Assembly (NCBI GenBank): GCA_031259225.1
Contig: JAIRLT010000062.1
Span: 1-5,893, forward strand
Origin: Prevotellaceae bacterium
GTDB lineage: Bacteria; Bacteroidota; Bacteroidia; Bacteroidales; UBA932
Length of the DNA: 5,893 bases
Reading direction: 5' to 3'
Each line of letters opens with the position of its first letter. Position 1 is the first letter of the stretch. A program made the position numbers and the translations under genes. This document shows, one piece after another, positions 1 through 5,893 of this stretch. Below the pieces are notes generated by a model, which was not told the DNA's origin, did no database searches, and saw only the letters and a program-made list of their open reading frames with translations.

Positions 1-954
1 GTTATAACCGAAATACTGTTCCACACTCATGAACGATGTCCAGTTACGAATGCCCGTTTTTACTACATCGTCGTCTTTCGTAGTCGTAACACACCATATC
101 CACGAATTGTGGCCGTTAGGCGTATTAAAACCGTTGGCGCGGTCAGTCCACTGGGCTTCCGTGAGCGGCGTAAAGCCTGCCTGCGCTTTCTTGGCATAGG
201 TTGCGGCATTGCCCCAGTCGCCGGTTTCGAGGTACAGCCGCGCCAGCATGCCCCATACCGCCGGTAGCGTGGGGGTATTTTTATCATCCGCCGGCGCATC
301 CGTCAAATATGTTTCTGCCTTTTGCAAATCGGAAAGCACAAACGCAAATATTTCTGCGGCGGGTACGCGCGGATTTTCGGTTATATCCTCCGTTTCATTG
401 GTTACTATCGGCACAGTGATACCTTGCGGGTTGTTGGCATAACTGCCGCTCAGATAAAGCCGCCCCAAATCAAAATAGGCTAAGGCGCGATAGAAATGCG
501 CTTTTCCTAATGCCCACTTCGTATCATCCGACACCGCATCGGGGTCGGGTACCAAACTCATAATGGTATTTGCCTGGCTGGCTAACCGGTAATACCATCG
601 CCAGGGCAACTGGCAATAAACATAATCGGGACCAAGATAATAACTGGGTTGATACCAACTGGAAAATTGTCCATAGGTATAATCATAAACGATATCCTGT
701 CCCAATAATTCGCGTTGAATGATTAATGACGGGTAGCCGAAATCAAAATGTGCCCTGCTACTTCCACGTCCAAGCACATCAAGATTATTTATCCAAGCGT
801 CCATTCCTAAGGCATACGACAATACAGCAGTCGTAGGTTCTTTGGCAATCTGTTCGGTGGTTACGGTGCCTCCCTGTGGTTCCGTTTCTTTTATACAACT
901 GTTGAATAAAAGAGCCGCCACAATAAAAACTGTTATGATAATTACTTTTTTCAT
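1..954 (-). CDS. SusD/RagB family nutrient-binding outer-membrane lipoprotein (N-terminal part, cut by window edge)
   Basis: The frame is open from an ATG at 954-952 to the window edge, giving 318 residues with no stop. SusD-like proteins usually run to about 500-650 residues, so the C-terminal part lies outside. The N-terminus is a lipoprotein signal: MKK, a hydrophobic stretch (residues 4-17), then FNSC with lipid-accepting Cys20, followed by acidic KETEP. The SusD helical TPR-like core is recognisable: an aromatic-rich stretch (about 100-123), ASQANTIM (125-132), KAHFYRALAYFDLGRLY (151-167), RVPAAEIFAFVLSDLQKAE (196-214) and PAVWGMLARLYLETGDWGNA (231-250). In the family, this lipoprotein sits on the cell surface as a lid over its SusC partner and captures the substrate. 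It follows SusC by 26 bp on the same strand, the canonical order. The substrate cannot be deduced. Family assignment is secure; the start is supported by the lipobox. Confidence 0.95.
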   Translation of the reverse strand, partial: MKKVIIITVFIVAALLFNSCIKETEPQGGTVTTEQIAKEPTTAVLSYALGMDAWINNLDVLGRGSSRAHFDFGYPSLIIQRELLGQDIVYDYTYGQFSSWYQPSYYLGPDYVYCQLPWRWYYRLASQANTIMSLVPDPDAVSDDTKWALGKAHFYRALAYFDLGRLYLSGSYANNPQGITVPIVTNETEDITENPRVPAAEIFAFVLSDLQKAETYLTDAPADDKNTPTLPAVWGMLARLYLETGDWGNAATYAKKAQAGFTPLTEAQWTDRANGFNTPNGHNSWIWCVTTTKDDDVVKTGIRNWTSFMSVEQYFGYN

Positions 955-980
955 AATTTATTTTTCTTTAATAGTTATAA
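955..980 (-). promoter_or_regulatory. SusC-SusD spacer with A-rich translation leader
   Basis: This is the 26-bp gap between the SusC stop and the SusD start. Read on the minus strand, it ends TTAAAGAAAAATAAATT just before the ATG. There is no convincing Shine-Dalgarno, terminator or promoter-like TAnnTTTG. A-rich, SD-poor leaders are normal for Bacteroidota. The spacing indicates that SusC and SusD are translated from one message. Confidence 0.5.
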
Positions 981-3900
981 TTAGAATGTAATTTGCACAC
1001 CACCGGTAATGCTGCGTGAAATACCGTAATTCTGATTGGTCGTACTGCCGTCGTAGTCTTGTCGGGGGTCTAATCCTTTCCGTTTCGACCAGTAGGCTAT
1101 ATTTTCAATGGCAGCGTACAGGCGGACGGTGTTGATATTTATCTTTTGCGTCCACTTGGATGGAAATGTATAGCCCACATTGATATTTTGCAGATTCAGG
1201 TAGCTTGCATTCACCAGGAAACGGTCGGACGCAGCGTTTTGGTTATAGGCTTCATTGTCCTGGTAGCGCGGGATATTACTTGATGTATTGGTTGGCGACC
1301 ATGCTTTAAGGATATCTTGATGAATAGCGGAACCACGCACTCCAGTGGCGGAAGGAGAACTCATCATGGAAGCATACACGCCGTCGTACACCAAGCCGCC
1401 TACTTGGTAGTCGAAGTTAATACTGAAATCAAAACCCTTGTAATACACTGTAGAGCCGAAGCCGCCAAAGAAATCAGGAATGGAAGAACCTATGTCGTGG
1501 TATTGGTCGGCGTCCGACGGATTGGTGGTCGTGGTATTTTCACCTGTCCATTTATCGTCGGCATCCTTCACTTTCTTATAATATAAGGCTTCGCCGAATT
1601 CGTTTACGCCCGCATATTTAAACAAATAAAAATCGTAGATGGAACCACCTTTACCAATCCACTTGTTGCCGGTGGCAAATCCGTTTTCTTTTTTCATTCT
1701 TTCGGGCGGCAATTCCAGCATCACGTTTTTCACGGTTGATAAATTGGCATTCAATGCCCACTCAAAGTCCGTTGTCTTAAATATATACCCGCGAAGATCT
1801 ATTTCAAACCCATAGTTGCTCATGTCCCCGATATTGTCGTAAAAGCTGGAATAGCCCGACGATTCGGGAGCCGGACGCAGGAACAGCAGGTCATACGTCA
1901 TGCGGTTGTAGTATTCAACAGAACCTGCTATCCGGTTTTCGAAGAATTCAAATTCAAAACCGGTATTGAAGTTGGCATTGGTTTCCCACGTGATACCCTG
2001 ATTTCCTTTAAGGTTAAAAGTTATGCCTGCCTGTCCGCCGGAATTTTCAATGTTGTAAATGTCCGTATAGCGGTCATTGCCGATTTGGTCATTCCCGTTG
2101 GAGCCATAGCTAATTTTAAATTTCAGCAAGTCCATCCAAGATACATTCGACAGGAAGCTTTCCTTATTCAGCAGCCATGCGCCGCCCACGCTCCAGAAGT
2201 TGCCCCAACGGTCGTCGGGATGGAAGCGCGACGACGCGTCGCGGCGGTACGATACGGACGCATAGTACTTTTCGTCGTAATTGTACTGCGCCCTGCCGAA
2301 GAACCCTTCCACATTATACTCCGTCGCGCTTGAGGAGGCGCTGACCACGTTCACCGCATGATTTAACTCAAAAACATAGGGCGAAAATATGCCATTCCGC
2401 TGGCCGGACAGAACGAAAGTTTTTTCGTTGGTATATTCATGTCCCAGCATGACGTCGAACGAATGGTCGCCGATTTGGTCGGTATAGGTGAGCAGTTGTT
2501 GTATATTGAGGTTATTAGTGCGGTTGTGTGCTTTGTAAATCATACCGTTCGACGTGGCATATTGTCCGTAGTAAGGGTTAGTATAGTCGGTAGTCCTATA
2601 TTCCGACAAATAGGAAGTAGCATTTACCTGCAATTTCAGTTTATTGGTAAAATTGATATCTACAAATCCGTACAGATTAAACGTACTTCCGTTGTAACTT
2701 GTTTCGTTCAGCAGCACATCTGAAAGAGGGTTAGCGTTTTCGAGATACGGTCTGCTCAAACCAGCATTGGAGCGGTCGCCGTAGTCATACCGTTTCATGC
2801 CGTGTTCGTCGTACAGGATATTACCTGCCCCGTCCCTGATGAACAGCGGATAAATGGGTGCAATTACTGAAGAAAAAGAGAAGATATTGCCTGAGCTTCC
2901 CGAAGTGTCGTAGCCGCCCGGTTCGTCTATTTCAAAGTTATAGTATGCGATGTTTCCGCCTACTTTCAGCCATTTTTTTGCCTGGTAATCGGCTTTCAAA
3001 CGGGCGGTGTAGCGTGTGAAATTCGACCGATCCACAATGCCATCTTCATTCAAATAGCCCGCAGAGGCATAGAACGAGGCTTTGTCATTTCCTGCCGAAA
3101 AGTTTACATCATATTCCTGCCGGATACCCTGTTTATAGGTATAGTCCCGCCAGTCGTCGGGCGTCAGGTAATAACTGCTTCCGTCAGGCATATTGACAAC
3201 CCTGCCTAATGTAGCATTGGGGTTTAATTTTCCATCTATCCCAATCAGCGGTTGCCCGTTGGTTTCATACACATTGTATCCCAGCCGGGTTAGCATGGTC
3301 TGGTTGGCATTGGCAGAGGCGGTCGTGGCGTCTTGCCCCAAACGATTAAAATAATAATTGTACAATCCCCCGTAATACGTTTCGTAGTACTGTGCAGGGT
3401 CGCGAATGACGTCGTATTCTACCACGCTATGGTTTTTAACGCCCACTTTAGCATCTACTGTAACAGTAGCGCCTTTTTTCGCTTTTTTAGTGGTAATCAT
3501 GATGACCCCATTGGCAGCGCGTGCGCCGTACAGCGCATTGGCAGCAGCATCTTTCAAAACCGTATAGGTTTCAATATCCGACGTGTTGATTGTTGAGAGA
3601 CTTCCCGTATAGGGCGCTCCATCCACAATAATCAGCGGGTCTTTTCCGGCATACAGCGAAGTAAAACCACGAATGCGTAATGTTGGACCGCTGCCCGGAG
3701 CGCCGTCGGAACTACGAATTTGCACGCCGGCTAATTGTCCGGCAATGGCATTCGCCACGTTTGTGGTTACCCGTTTACTAAGCCGGTCGGAGTTAATAGT
3801 AGCGGCAGAGCCAGTAAAAGCTTCTTTTTTTGCCGTACCGAAAGCTACTATTACCACATCTTCCAACTGTGTTACTTCTGTTTCCATCGTCACGTTAATA

Positions 3901-4184
3901 ACCGAACGCGAACCGACTTCCACTTCTTGTGTTTTCATTCCTATAAATGAAAACACAAGAGTAGCATCTTCCGGTACGGAAATAGTGTAACGACCTTCTC
4001 CATCGGTTACCACGGCTGTCGTAGAGCCTTTTAGTGCAACAGATACGCCTATTAGCGGCTGTCCATTTTCCGTTACCACACCGCTTACTTGCCTGGTCTG
4101 CGCCCATAAAGCAATAGAACTACCTATCAGCAAGCAAACAAAAAGCAGTAAGATTTTTCTCAAAGGATATGTATATTCTTTCAT
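981..4184 (-). CDS. SusC/RagA family TonB-linked outer-membrane transporter
   Basis: This is a complete gene of 1067 residues from the chosen start, a normal length for SusC-like transporters, which import oligosaccharides, peptides or other bulky nutrients across the outer membrane using TonB energy. Visible in order (numbered from the ATG at 4184): a signal peptide (1-29: KEYTYPLRK, then a hydrophobic core ending LWAQ); a carboxypeptidase-regulatory-like domain (about 31-103, VSGVVTENGQPLIGVSVALK ... FSFIGMKTQE); a TonB-box-like EDVVIVAFGTAKKE (108-121); a plug (about 119-236) with AGQLAGVQI, LRIRGF, DPLIIVDGAPY and VLKDAAANALYGARAANGV; then a long barrel with the family motif YRRDASSRF (646-654) and terminal GVQITF. 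No STN domain precedes it, so it is unlikely to signal to an anti-sigma factor. In-frame ATGs at 4211 and 4190 are alternatives; 4184 gives the most typical signal peptide. The ligand is unknown. No frameshift or internal stop is seen. Confidence 0.97.
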   Translation of the reverse strand: MKEYTYPLRKILLLFVCLLIGSSIALWAQTRQVSGVVTENGQPLIGVSVALKGSTTAVVTDGEGRYTISVPEDATLVFSFIGMKTQEVEVGSRSVINVTMETEVTQLEDVVIVAFGTAKKEAFTGSAATINSDRLSKRVTTNVANAIAGQLAGVQIRSSDGAPGSGPTLRIRGFTSLYAGKDPLIIVDGAPYTGSLSTINTSDIETYTVLKDAAANALYGARAANGVIMITTKKAKKGATVTVDAKVGVKNHSVVEYDVIRDPAQYYETYYGGLYNYYFNRLGQDATTASANANQTMLTRLGYNVYETNGQPLIGIDGKLNPNATLGRVVNMPDGSSYYLTPDDWRDYTYKQGIRQEYDVNFSAGNDKASFYASAGYLNEDGIVDRSNFTRYTARLKADYQAKKWLKVGGNIAYYNFEIDEPGGYDTSGSSGNIFSFSSVIAPIYPLFIRDGAGNILYDEHGMKRYDYGDRSNAGLSRPYLENANPLSDVLLNETSYNGSTFNLYGFVDINFTNKLKLQVNATSYLSEYRTTDYTNPYYGQYATSNGMIYKAHNRTNNLNIQQLLTYTDQIGDHSFDVMLGHEYTNEKTFVLSGQRNGIFSPYVFELNHAVNVVSASSSATEYNVEGFFGRAQYNYDEKYYASVSYRRDASSRFHPDDRWGNFWSVGGAWLLNKESFLSNVSWMDLLKFKISYGSNGNDQIGNDRYTDIYNIENSGGQAGITFNLKGNQGITWETNANFNTGFEFEFFENRIAGSVEYYNRMTYDLLFLRPAPESSGYSSFYDNIGDMSNYGFEIDLRGYIFKTTDFEWALNANLSTVKNVMLELPPERMKKENGFATGNKWIGKGGSIYDFYLFKYAGVNEFGEALYYKKVKDADDKWTGENTTTTNPSDADQYHDIGSSIPDFFGGFGSTVYYKGFDFSINFDYQVGGLVYDGVYASMMSSPSATGVRGSAIHQDILKAWSPTNTSSNIPRYQDNEAYNQNAASDRFLVNASYLNLQNINVGYTFPSKWTQKININTVRLYAAIENIAYWSKRKGLDPRQDYDGSTTNQNYGISRSITGGVQITF
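3925..3960. repeat. Perfect 15-bp inverted repeat inside the SusC coding sequence
   Basis: The left arm TCTTGTGTTTTCATT (3925-3939) is the exact reverse complement of the right arm AATGAAAACACAAGA (3946-3960), separated by six bases (3940-3945). It lies about 225-260 nt into the SusC gene and encodes residues 75-87 (from the 4184 start), the conserved VFSFIGMKTQE segment of the regulatory-like domain. The stem is A/T-rich (4 G/C pairs of 15). No U-tract follows on either strand, so it is not an ordinary intrinsic terminator. Its function is unknown; it could fold in the mRNA or be a recombination-related palindrome. Confidence 0.85.
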
Positions 4185-4233
4185 AAACATTTTTTTTAAT
4201 TTTAAATACATTTTTTTATTATTTAGTAGGGTA
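4185..4233 (-). promoter_or_regulatory. A/T-rich spacer and leader before SusC, with competing start codons
   Basis: This 49-bp segment lies between the barrel-gene stop and the preferred SusC ATG and is almost entirely A and T on the coding strand, with an A7 and an A8 run. Each A run leads directly into an in-frame ATG (4211 and 4190), and a third ATG follows at 4184. There is no stem-loop terminator and no TAnnTTTG match, so I read it as a translation leader within a transcript that also carries the barrel gene. A promoter of another class cannot be excluded. Confidence 0.4.
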
Positions 4234-5097
4234 TTACAGGCTACCTAAGCCAAAACCCAAACGCACAGTAATACCTAATGCTACCGGATATAACCTGTCG
4301 CTACCATTGAAAATCCCTCCGTAAATAAACTCACTGGGCGTTTTCGGTTGATAGCTGATTAAGCGGGAATCTACAATATCACTTTTATTCAGGTTATTCA
4401 ATCCATAGTCAAAATACACACCGGAATAAAGACTTAATTGTTGGGTTAAACGCCATTTAACGCCCGCTTCGACAGATAGTTGAACAGCCAGATTTAAATC
4501 CCAGTTCGTAGTTTGGTTAACATTATAGGTGCCGAATCCGTAATCCGGAAGGTTGTCGTCAATAGGAATCTGCAATTCCAGATTATAACCAGTAGTTTTC
4601 AGTTGCCCGGTTGTCTTGTATTGAGCGCTCAGTGGAAGGCCTATTTTTGCGCCTAATGCAAAATAAAAAGCCGTAGTTCCAACGGTTTCAAATTGCAACA
4701 TTACCGGTATGGTCAATAAGGTAACCGAAGGCTTTTCTTCGTAGCCACTATATTCATAAGTAAATCGTAAGTCGCCACTTCCATTTACAGTGCTTGTAAT
4801 ATAGGAAACTGTCGAATTTTCAATCGTTTTATAGGTTTCTGTTGAGCCAAGCGTTGTTTTTGCATTAAAAAATCCAAGCCCTACGCCTGTTTTCACGCTC
4901 CAGTTAGGTGCAAAGTAAAAATTATAGCCTAATCCGGCGTGTGCGCCGCTTCCATTTTTATGCTCTGAAGAGATAACTTCATATTGTAGCGACGACAATC
5001 CATAGCCGCCGCCTATCGAAATTTCATGCCGGTGTTGCGCTACAGAGAGTAAGGCGGTACACAAGGCAAGTAGTAGTAAAATGATTCTTTGTTTCAT
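4234..5097 (-). CDS. Outer-membrane beta-barrel protein of unknown function
   Basis: This is a complete gene of 287 residues. A Sec signal peptide is clear: MKQR, a hydrophobic core (5-19) and likely cleavage near SVAQ (about residue 20). The rest alternates short amphipathic, Gly- and aromatic-rich strands with polar loops, as in small Bacteroidota outer-membrane barrels: EISIGGGYGLSSLQYEV (25-41), GAHAGLGYNFYFAP (51-64), TLLTIPVMLQFE (126-137), FYFALGAKIGLPLSAQYK (144-161), SVEAGVKWRL (208-217), SLYSGVYFDYGLNNLNK (222-238) and ALGITVRLGF (273-282). Related barrels, as I recall, often carry a C-terminal OmpA-like peptidoglycan-binding domain; this one stops right after the last predicted strand with a GLGSL tail. 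It lies 88 bp after a T9SS-cargo gene and just before SusC on the same strand, so it may be an accessory of that uptake unit. Its actual role (porin, adhesin, assembly factor) is not shown by the sequence. The start is supported by the signal peptide and A-rich leader. Confidence 0.88.
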   Translation of the reverse strand: MKQRIILLLLALCTALLSVAQHRHEISIGGGYGLSSLQYEVISSEHKNGSGAHAGLGYNFYFAPNWSVKTGVGLGFFNAKTTLGSTETYKTIENSTVSYITSTVNGSGDLRFTYEYSGYEEKPSVTLLTIPVMLQFETVGTTAFYFALGAKIGLPLSAQYKTTGQLKTTGYNLELQIPIDDNLPDYGFGTYNVNQTTNWDLNLAVQLSVEAGVKWRLTQQLSLYSGVYFDYGLNNLNKSDIVDSRLISYQPKTPSEFIYGGIFNGSDRLYPVALGITVRLGFGLGSL

Positions 5098-5185
5098 ATC
5101 TTTTTGTTTTTTCGTTTTACATCTTTTCTCTTCCGCTTCGCCCGTCCCTCCCTTGCGGAGGGACGGGGATGCAGAAAAGTTTTTA
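5098..5185 (-). promoter_or_regulatory. Intergenic region between the T9SS-cargo gene and the barrel gene
   Basis: This 88-bp gap, read on the minus strand, has three parts: a short A/T-rich piece after the T9SS-cargo stop, a GC-rich inverted repeat, and a purine-rich leader ending CGAAAAAACAAAAAGAT directly before the barrel ATG. I see no TAnnTTTG promoter element and no Shine-Dalgarno. The gap could hold a weak promoter or a processing site for the barrel-SusC-SusD message, but neither is demonstrated. Confidence 0.4.
5141..5167. repeat. GC-rich 11-bp inverted repeat (intergenic hairpin)
   Basis: CCCGTCCCTCC (5141-5151) pairs exactly with GGAGGGACGGG (5157-5167) around a five-base loop. 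A second, outer pairing is possible between CTTTTCT (5123-5129) and AGAAAAG (5173-5179). The stem is strikingly GC-rich in an otherwise A/T-rich gap. On the minus strand it lies 19 bp after the stop of the T9SS-cargo gene but is followed by purines rather than a T run, so it is a poor classical rho-independent terminator. It could be a mRNA 3'-end stabiliser, a weak terminator, or a copy of a dispersed intergenic palindrome of the REP/MITE kind. Confidence 0.75.
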
Positions 5186-5893
5186 TTAATTAACCACTAT
5201 GTTAATAGTTTGTTTGCTGCCGTCGGGTTGCGACACTTGCAGCACGTAGAGACCATGCGCCAATCCGGTAATATCCAGCGTATTTTGCACACCGGACAAG
5301 GGCAGGTTGCCTTTCACCAGCGTACCGGTACTGCTATAGATATTCGCTACCGAACCTTCGGGCAAACTTGCTGACTGAAGCGTCAGCGGAGCGCCTTGCG
5401 TCACGGGGTTGGGATATACCGCCAAAGAAGTCGTGCTTAATTGCAGAACAAACGGGCATACTGCCAACGGCTGACCGTTACCGGTCGTCAAGTCTACCGC
5501 ATAAGTCTCCGTCGTTCCTTTCGGCACTTGAATATACGGTTTGGTAGCGCCACTGATAGCCGCGCCGTCGCGATACCATTGGAACGCTACGAAAGAGTAT
5601 CCGCCATTCGCTGCTGAATTATTGTTCACCGTAGGCACATCGCTCCACGGGTAAGCAATCAGGCTGGCTGCAGGAAGTCCCACACGCAATACTACCACAT
5701 CGGTTGCCGGTTTTTCGGAACGACCGTTCACCGCTATCCGGTAATTGGCGGCGTCAGCCACCTTAACGGGATTTATGGTGTACTCAAAAGAAGTAGCTGT
5801 ACCACTGTTAATTTTTTCAGCACCGACATTTGTCCAAGCGCCGTTCACTTCTTTTTGTAGCTGGTATTTCACATCCAAACCGGTAGCCGCTAC
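5186..5893 (-). CDS. T9SS type A sorting domain-containing secreted protein with Ig-like modules (C-terminal fragment)
   Basis: The frame runs open from the window edge (5893) to TAA at 5188-5186, giving 235 residues of a longer protein; there is no true start inside the window (TTG at 5878 is just an internal Leu codon, preceded by VAATG). Residues about 6-71 and 75-150 of the fragment look like beta-sandwich Ig-like modules, the second with FQWYRDGAAISGATKPYIQV (104-123). From about 156 comes a canonical type A sorting domain: LAVYPNPV (157-164), a strand-rich middle (SVANIYSSTGTLVKG), LDITGLAHGLYVLQV (206-220) and a final KQTINIVVN. In the family this tail directs export through the type IX machinery and is usually cleaved, with the cargo released or anchored on the surface. 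The N-terminal functional domain, enzymatic or adhesive, is outside the window, so the role is unknown. It is co-oriented with the downstream barrel and SusC/SusD genes. Confidence 0.92.
   Translation of the reverse strand, partial: VAATGLDVKYQLQKEVNGAWTNVGAEKINSGTATSFEYTINPVKVADAANYRIAVNGRSEKPATDVVVLRVGLPAASLIAYPWSDVPTVNNNSAANGGYSFVAFQWYRDGAAISGATKPYIQVPKGTTETYAVDLTTGNGQPLAVCPFVLQLSTTSLAVYPNPVTQGAPLTLQSASLPEGSVANIYSSTGTLVKGNLPLSGVQNTLDITGLAHGLYVLQVSQPDGSKQTINIVVN

Noticed and set aside
63..442. Short ORFs on both strands over the SusD region (for example minus 63-299, plus 201-419 and plus 209-442).
   Set aside because: They overlap the SusD reading frame that runs from 954 to the window edge with clear family motifs, and have low-complexity Arg/Pro-rich translations typical of wrong frames.
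2227..2243. Seven-bp GC-rich inverted repeat with a 3-base loop in the SusC gene.
   Set aside because: It lies in the codons for the conserved family motif YRRDASSRF, where several Arg and Asp/Ser codons rich in CG naturally produce short palindromes. The stem is short enough to be chance.
3455..3469. CTACTGT/ACAGTAG near-palindrome in the SusC gene.
   Set aside because: Seven-bp arms with a one-base centre are expected occasionally, and it encodes a plain alternating Thr-Val stretch (ATVTVDA). No supporting context.
3474..3488. Two A6 runs on the coding strand (AAAAAAGCGAAAAAAGG) as a possible slippery frameshift site.
   Set aside because: The runs encode KKAKKG in frame, and the heptamer A-AAA-AAG is not in the phase needed for -1 frameshifting. 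The frame continues through a complete barrel.
1317..3990. Several plus-strand ORFs of 80-105 codons opposite the SusC gene.
   Set aside because: All lie antisense to a well-supported transporter, show no recognisable domain or signal, and have no leader. They are shadow ORFs.
5081..5374. Plus-strand ORF of 97 codons across the barrel-gene start, the hairpin and the T9SS tail.
   Set aside because: It overlaps two real minus-strand genes and the intergenic hairpin, and its translation resembles no protein family I recognise.
1..5893. CRISPR arrays, tRNA/rRNA genes, insertion sequences, integrases or toxin-antitoxin genes.
   Set aside because: I looked for spaced direct repeats, tRNA-like cloverleaf arms and transposase or recombinase motifs and saw none. 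Nearly all of the window is covered by four ordinary coding regions.

Overview
The window looks like chromosomal DNA from a member of the Bacteroidota, most likely the order Bacteroidales. Three things point there: a SusC/SusD outer-membrane pair, a type IX secretion (T9SS) type A C-terminal sorting domain, and A-rich translation leaders without a clear Shine-Dalgarno. The SusC motif GTAKKEAFTGSA is also typical of that group. I cannot assign genus or species.

All four recognisable genes lie on the minus strand, so the reading order is from high to low coordinates. (1) 5893-5186 is the C-terminal end of a large secreted or cell-surface protein with Ig-like modules and a T9SS type A tail; it is cut by the window edge. 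(2) An 88-bp gap (5185-5098) holds a perfect 11-bp GC-rich inverted repeat. (3) 5097-4234 is a 287-residue outer-membrane beta-barrel protein with a signal peptide and no OmpA-like peptidoglycan-binding domain. (4) After a short A/T-rich spacer, 4184-981 encodes a full-length SusC/RagA-type TonB-linked transporter. (5) After 26 bp, 954-1 encodes the N-terminal 318 residues of a SusD/RagB-type lipoprotein, cut by the window edge. The plus strand has only ORFs that shadow these genes.

SusC and SusD should form the usual pair: SusC is the TonB-driven channel and SusD the surface lid that captures substrate. The barrel gene sits directly upstream with no terminator between, so barrel-SusC-SusD is probably one transcript. 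The T9SS gene may belong to the same unit or end at the hairpin. No glycosidase, lyase, peptidase, sulfatase or regulator is visible, so the imported substrate cannot be named.

The most unexpected structure is a perfect 15-bp inverted repeat with a 6-nt spacer (3925-3960) inside the SusC coding sequence. It covers the conserved FSFIGMKTQE segment of the N-terminal carboxypeptidase-regulatory-like domain. Apart from this and the intergenic hairpin, the window is an ordinary Bacteroidales accessory nutrient-uptake locus, and I see no clear evidence of a wholly new system.
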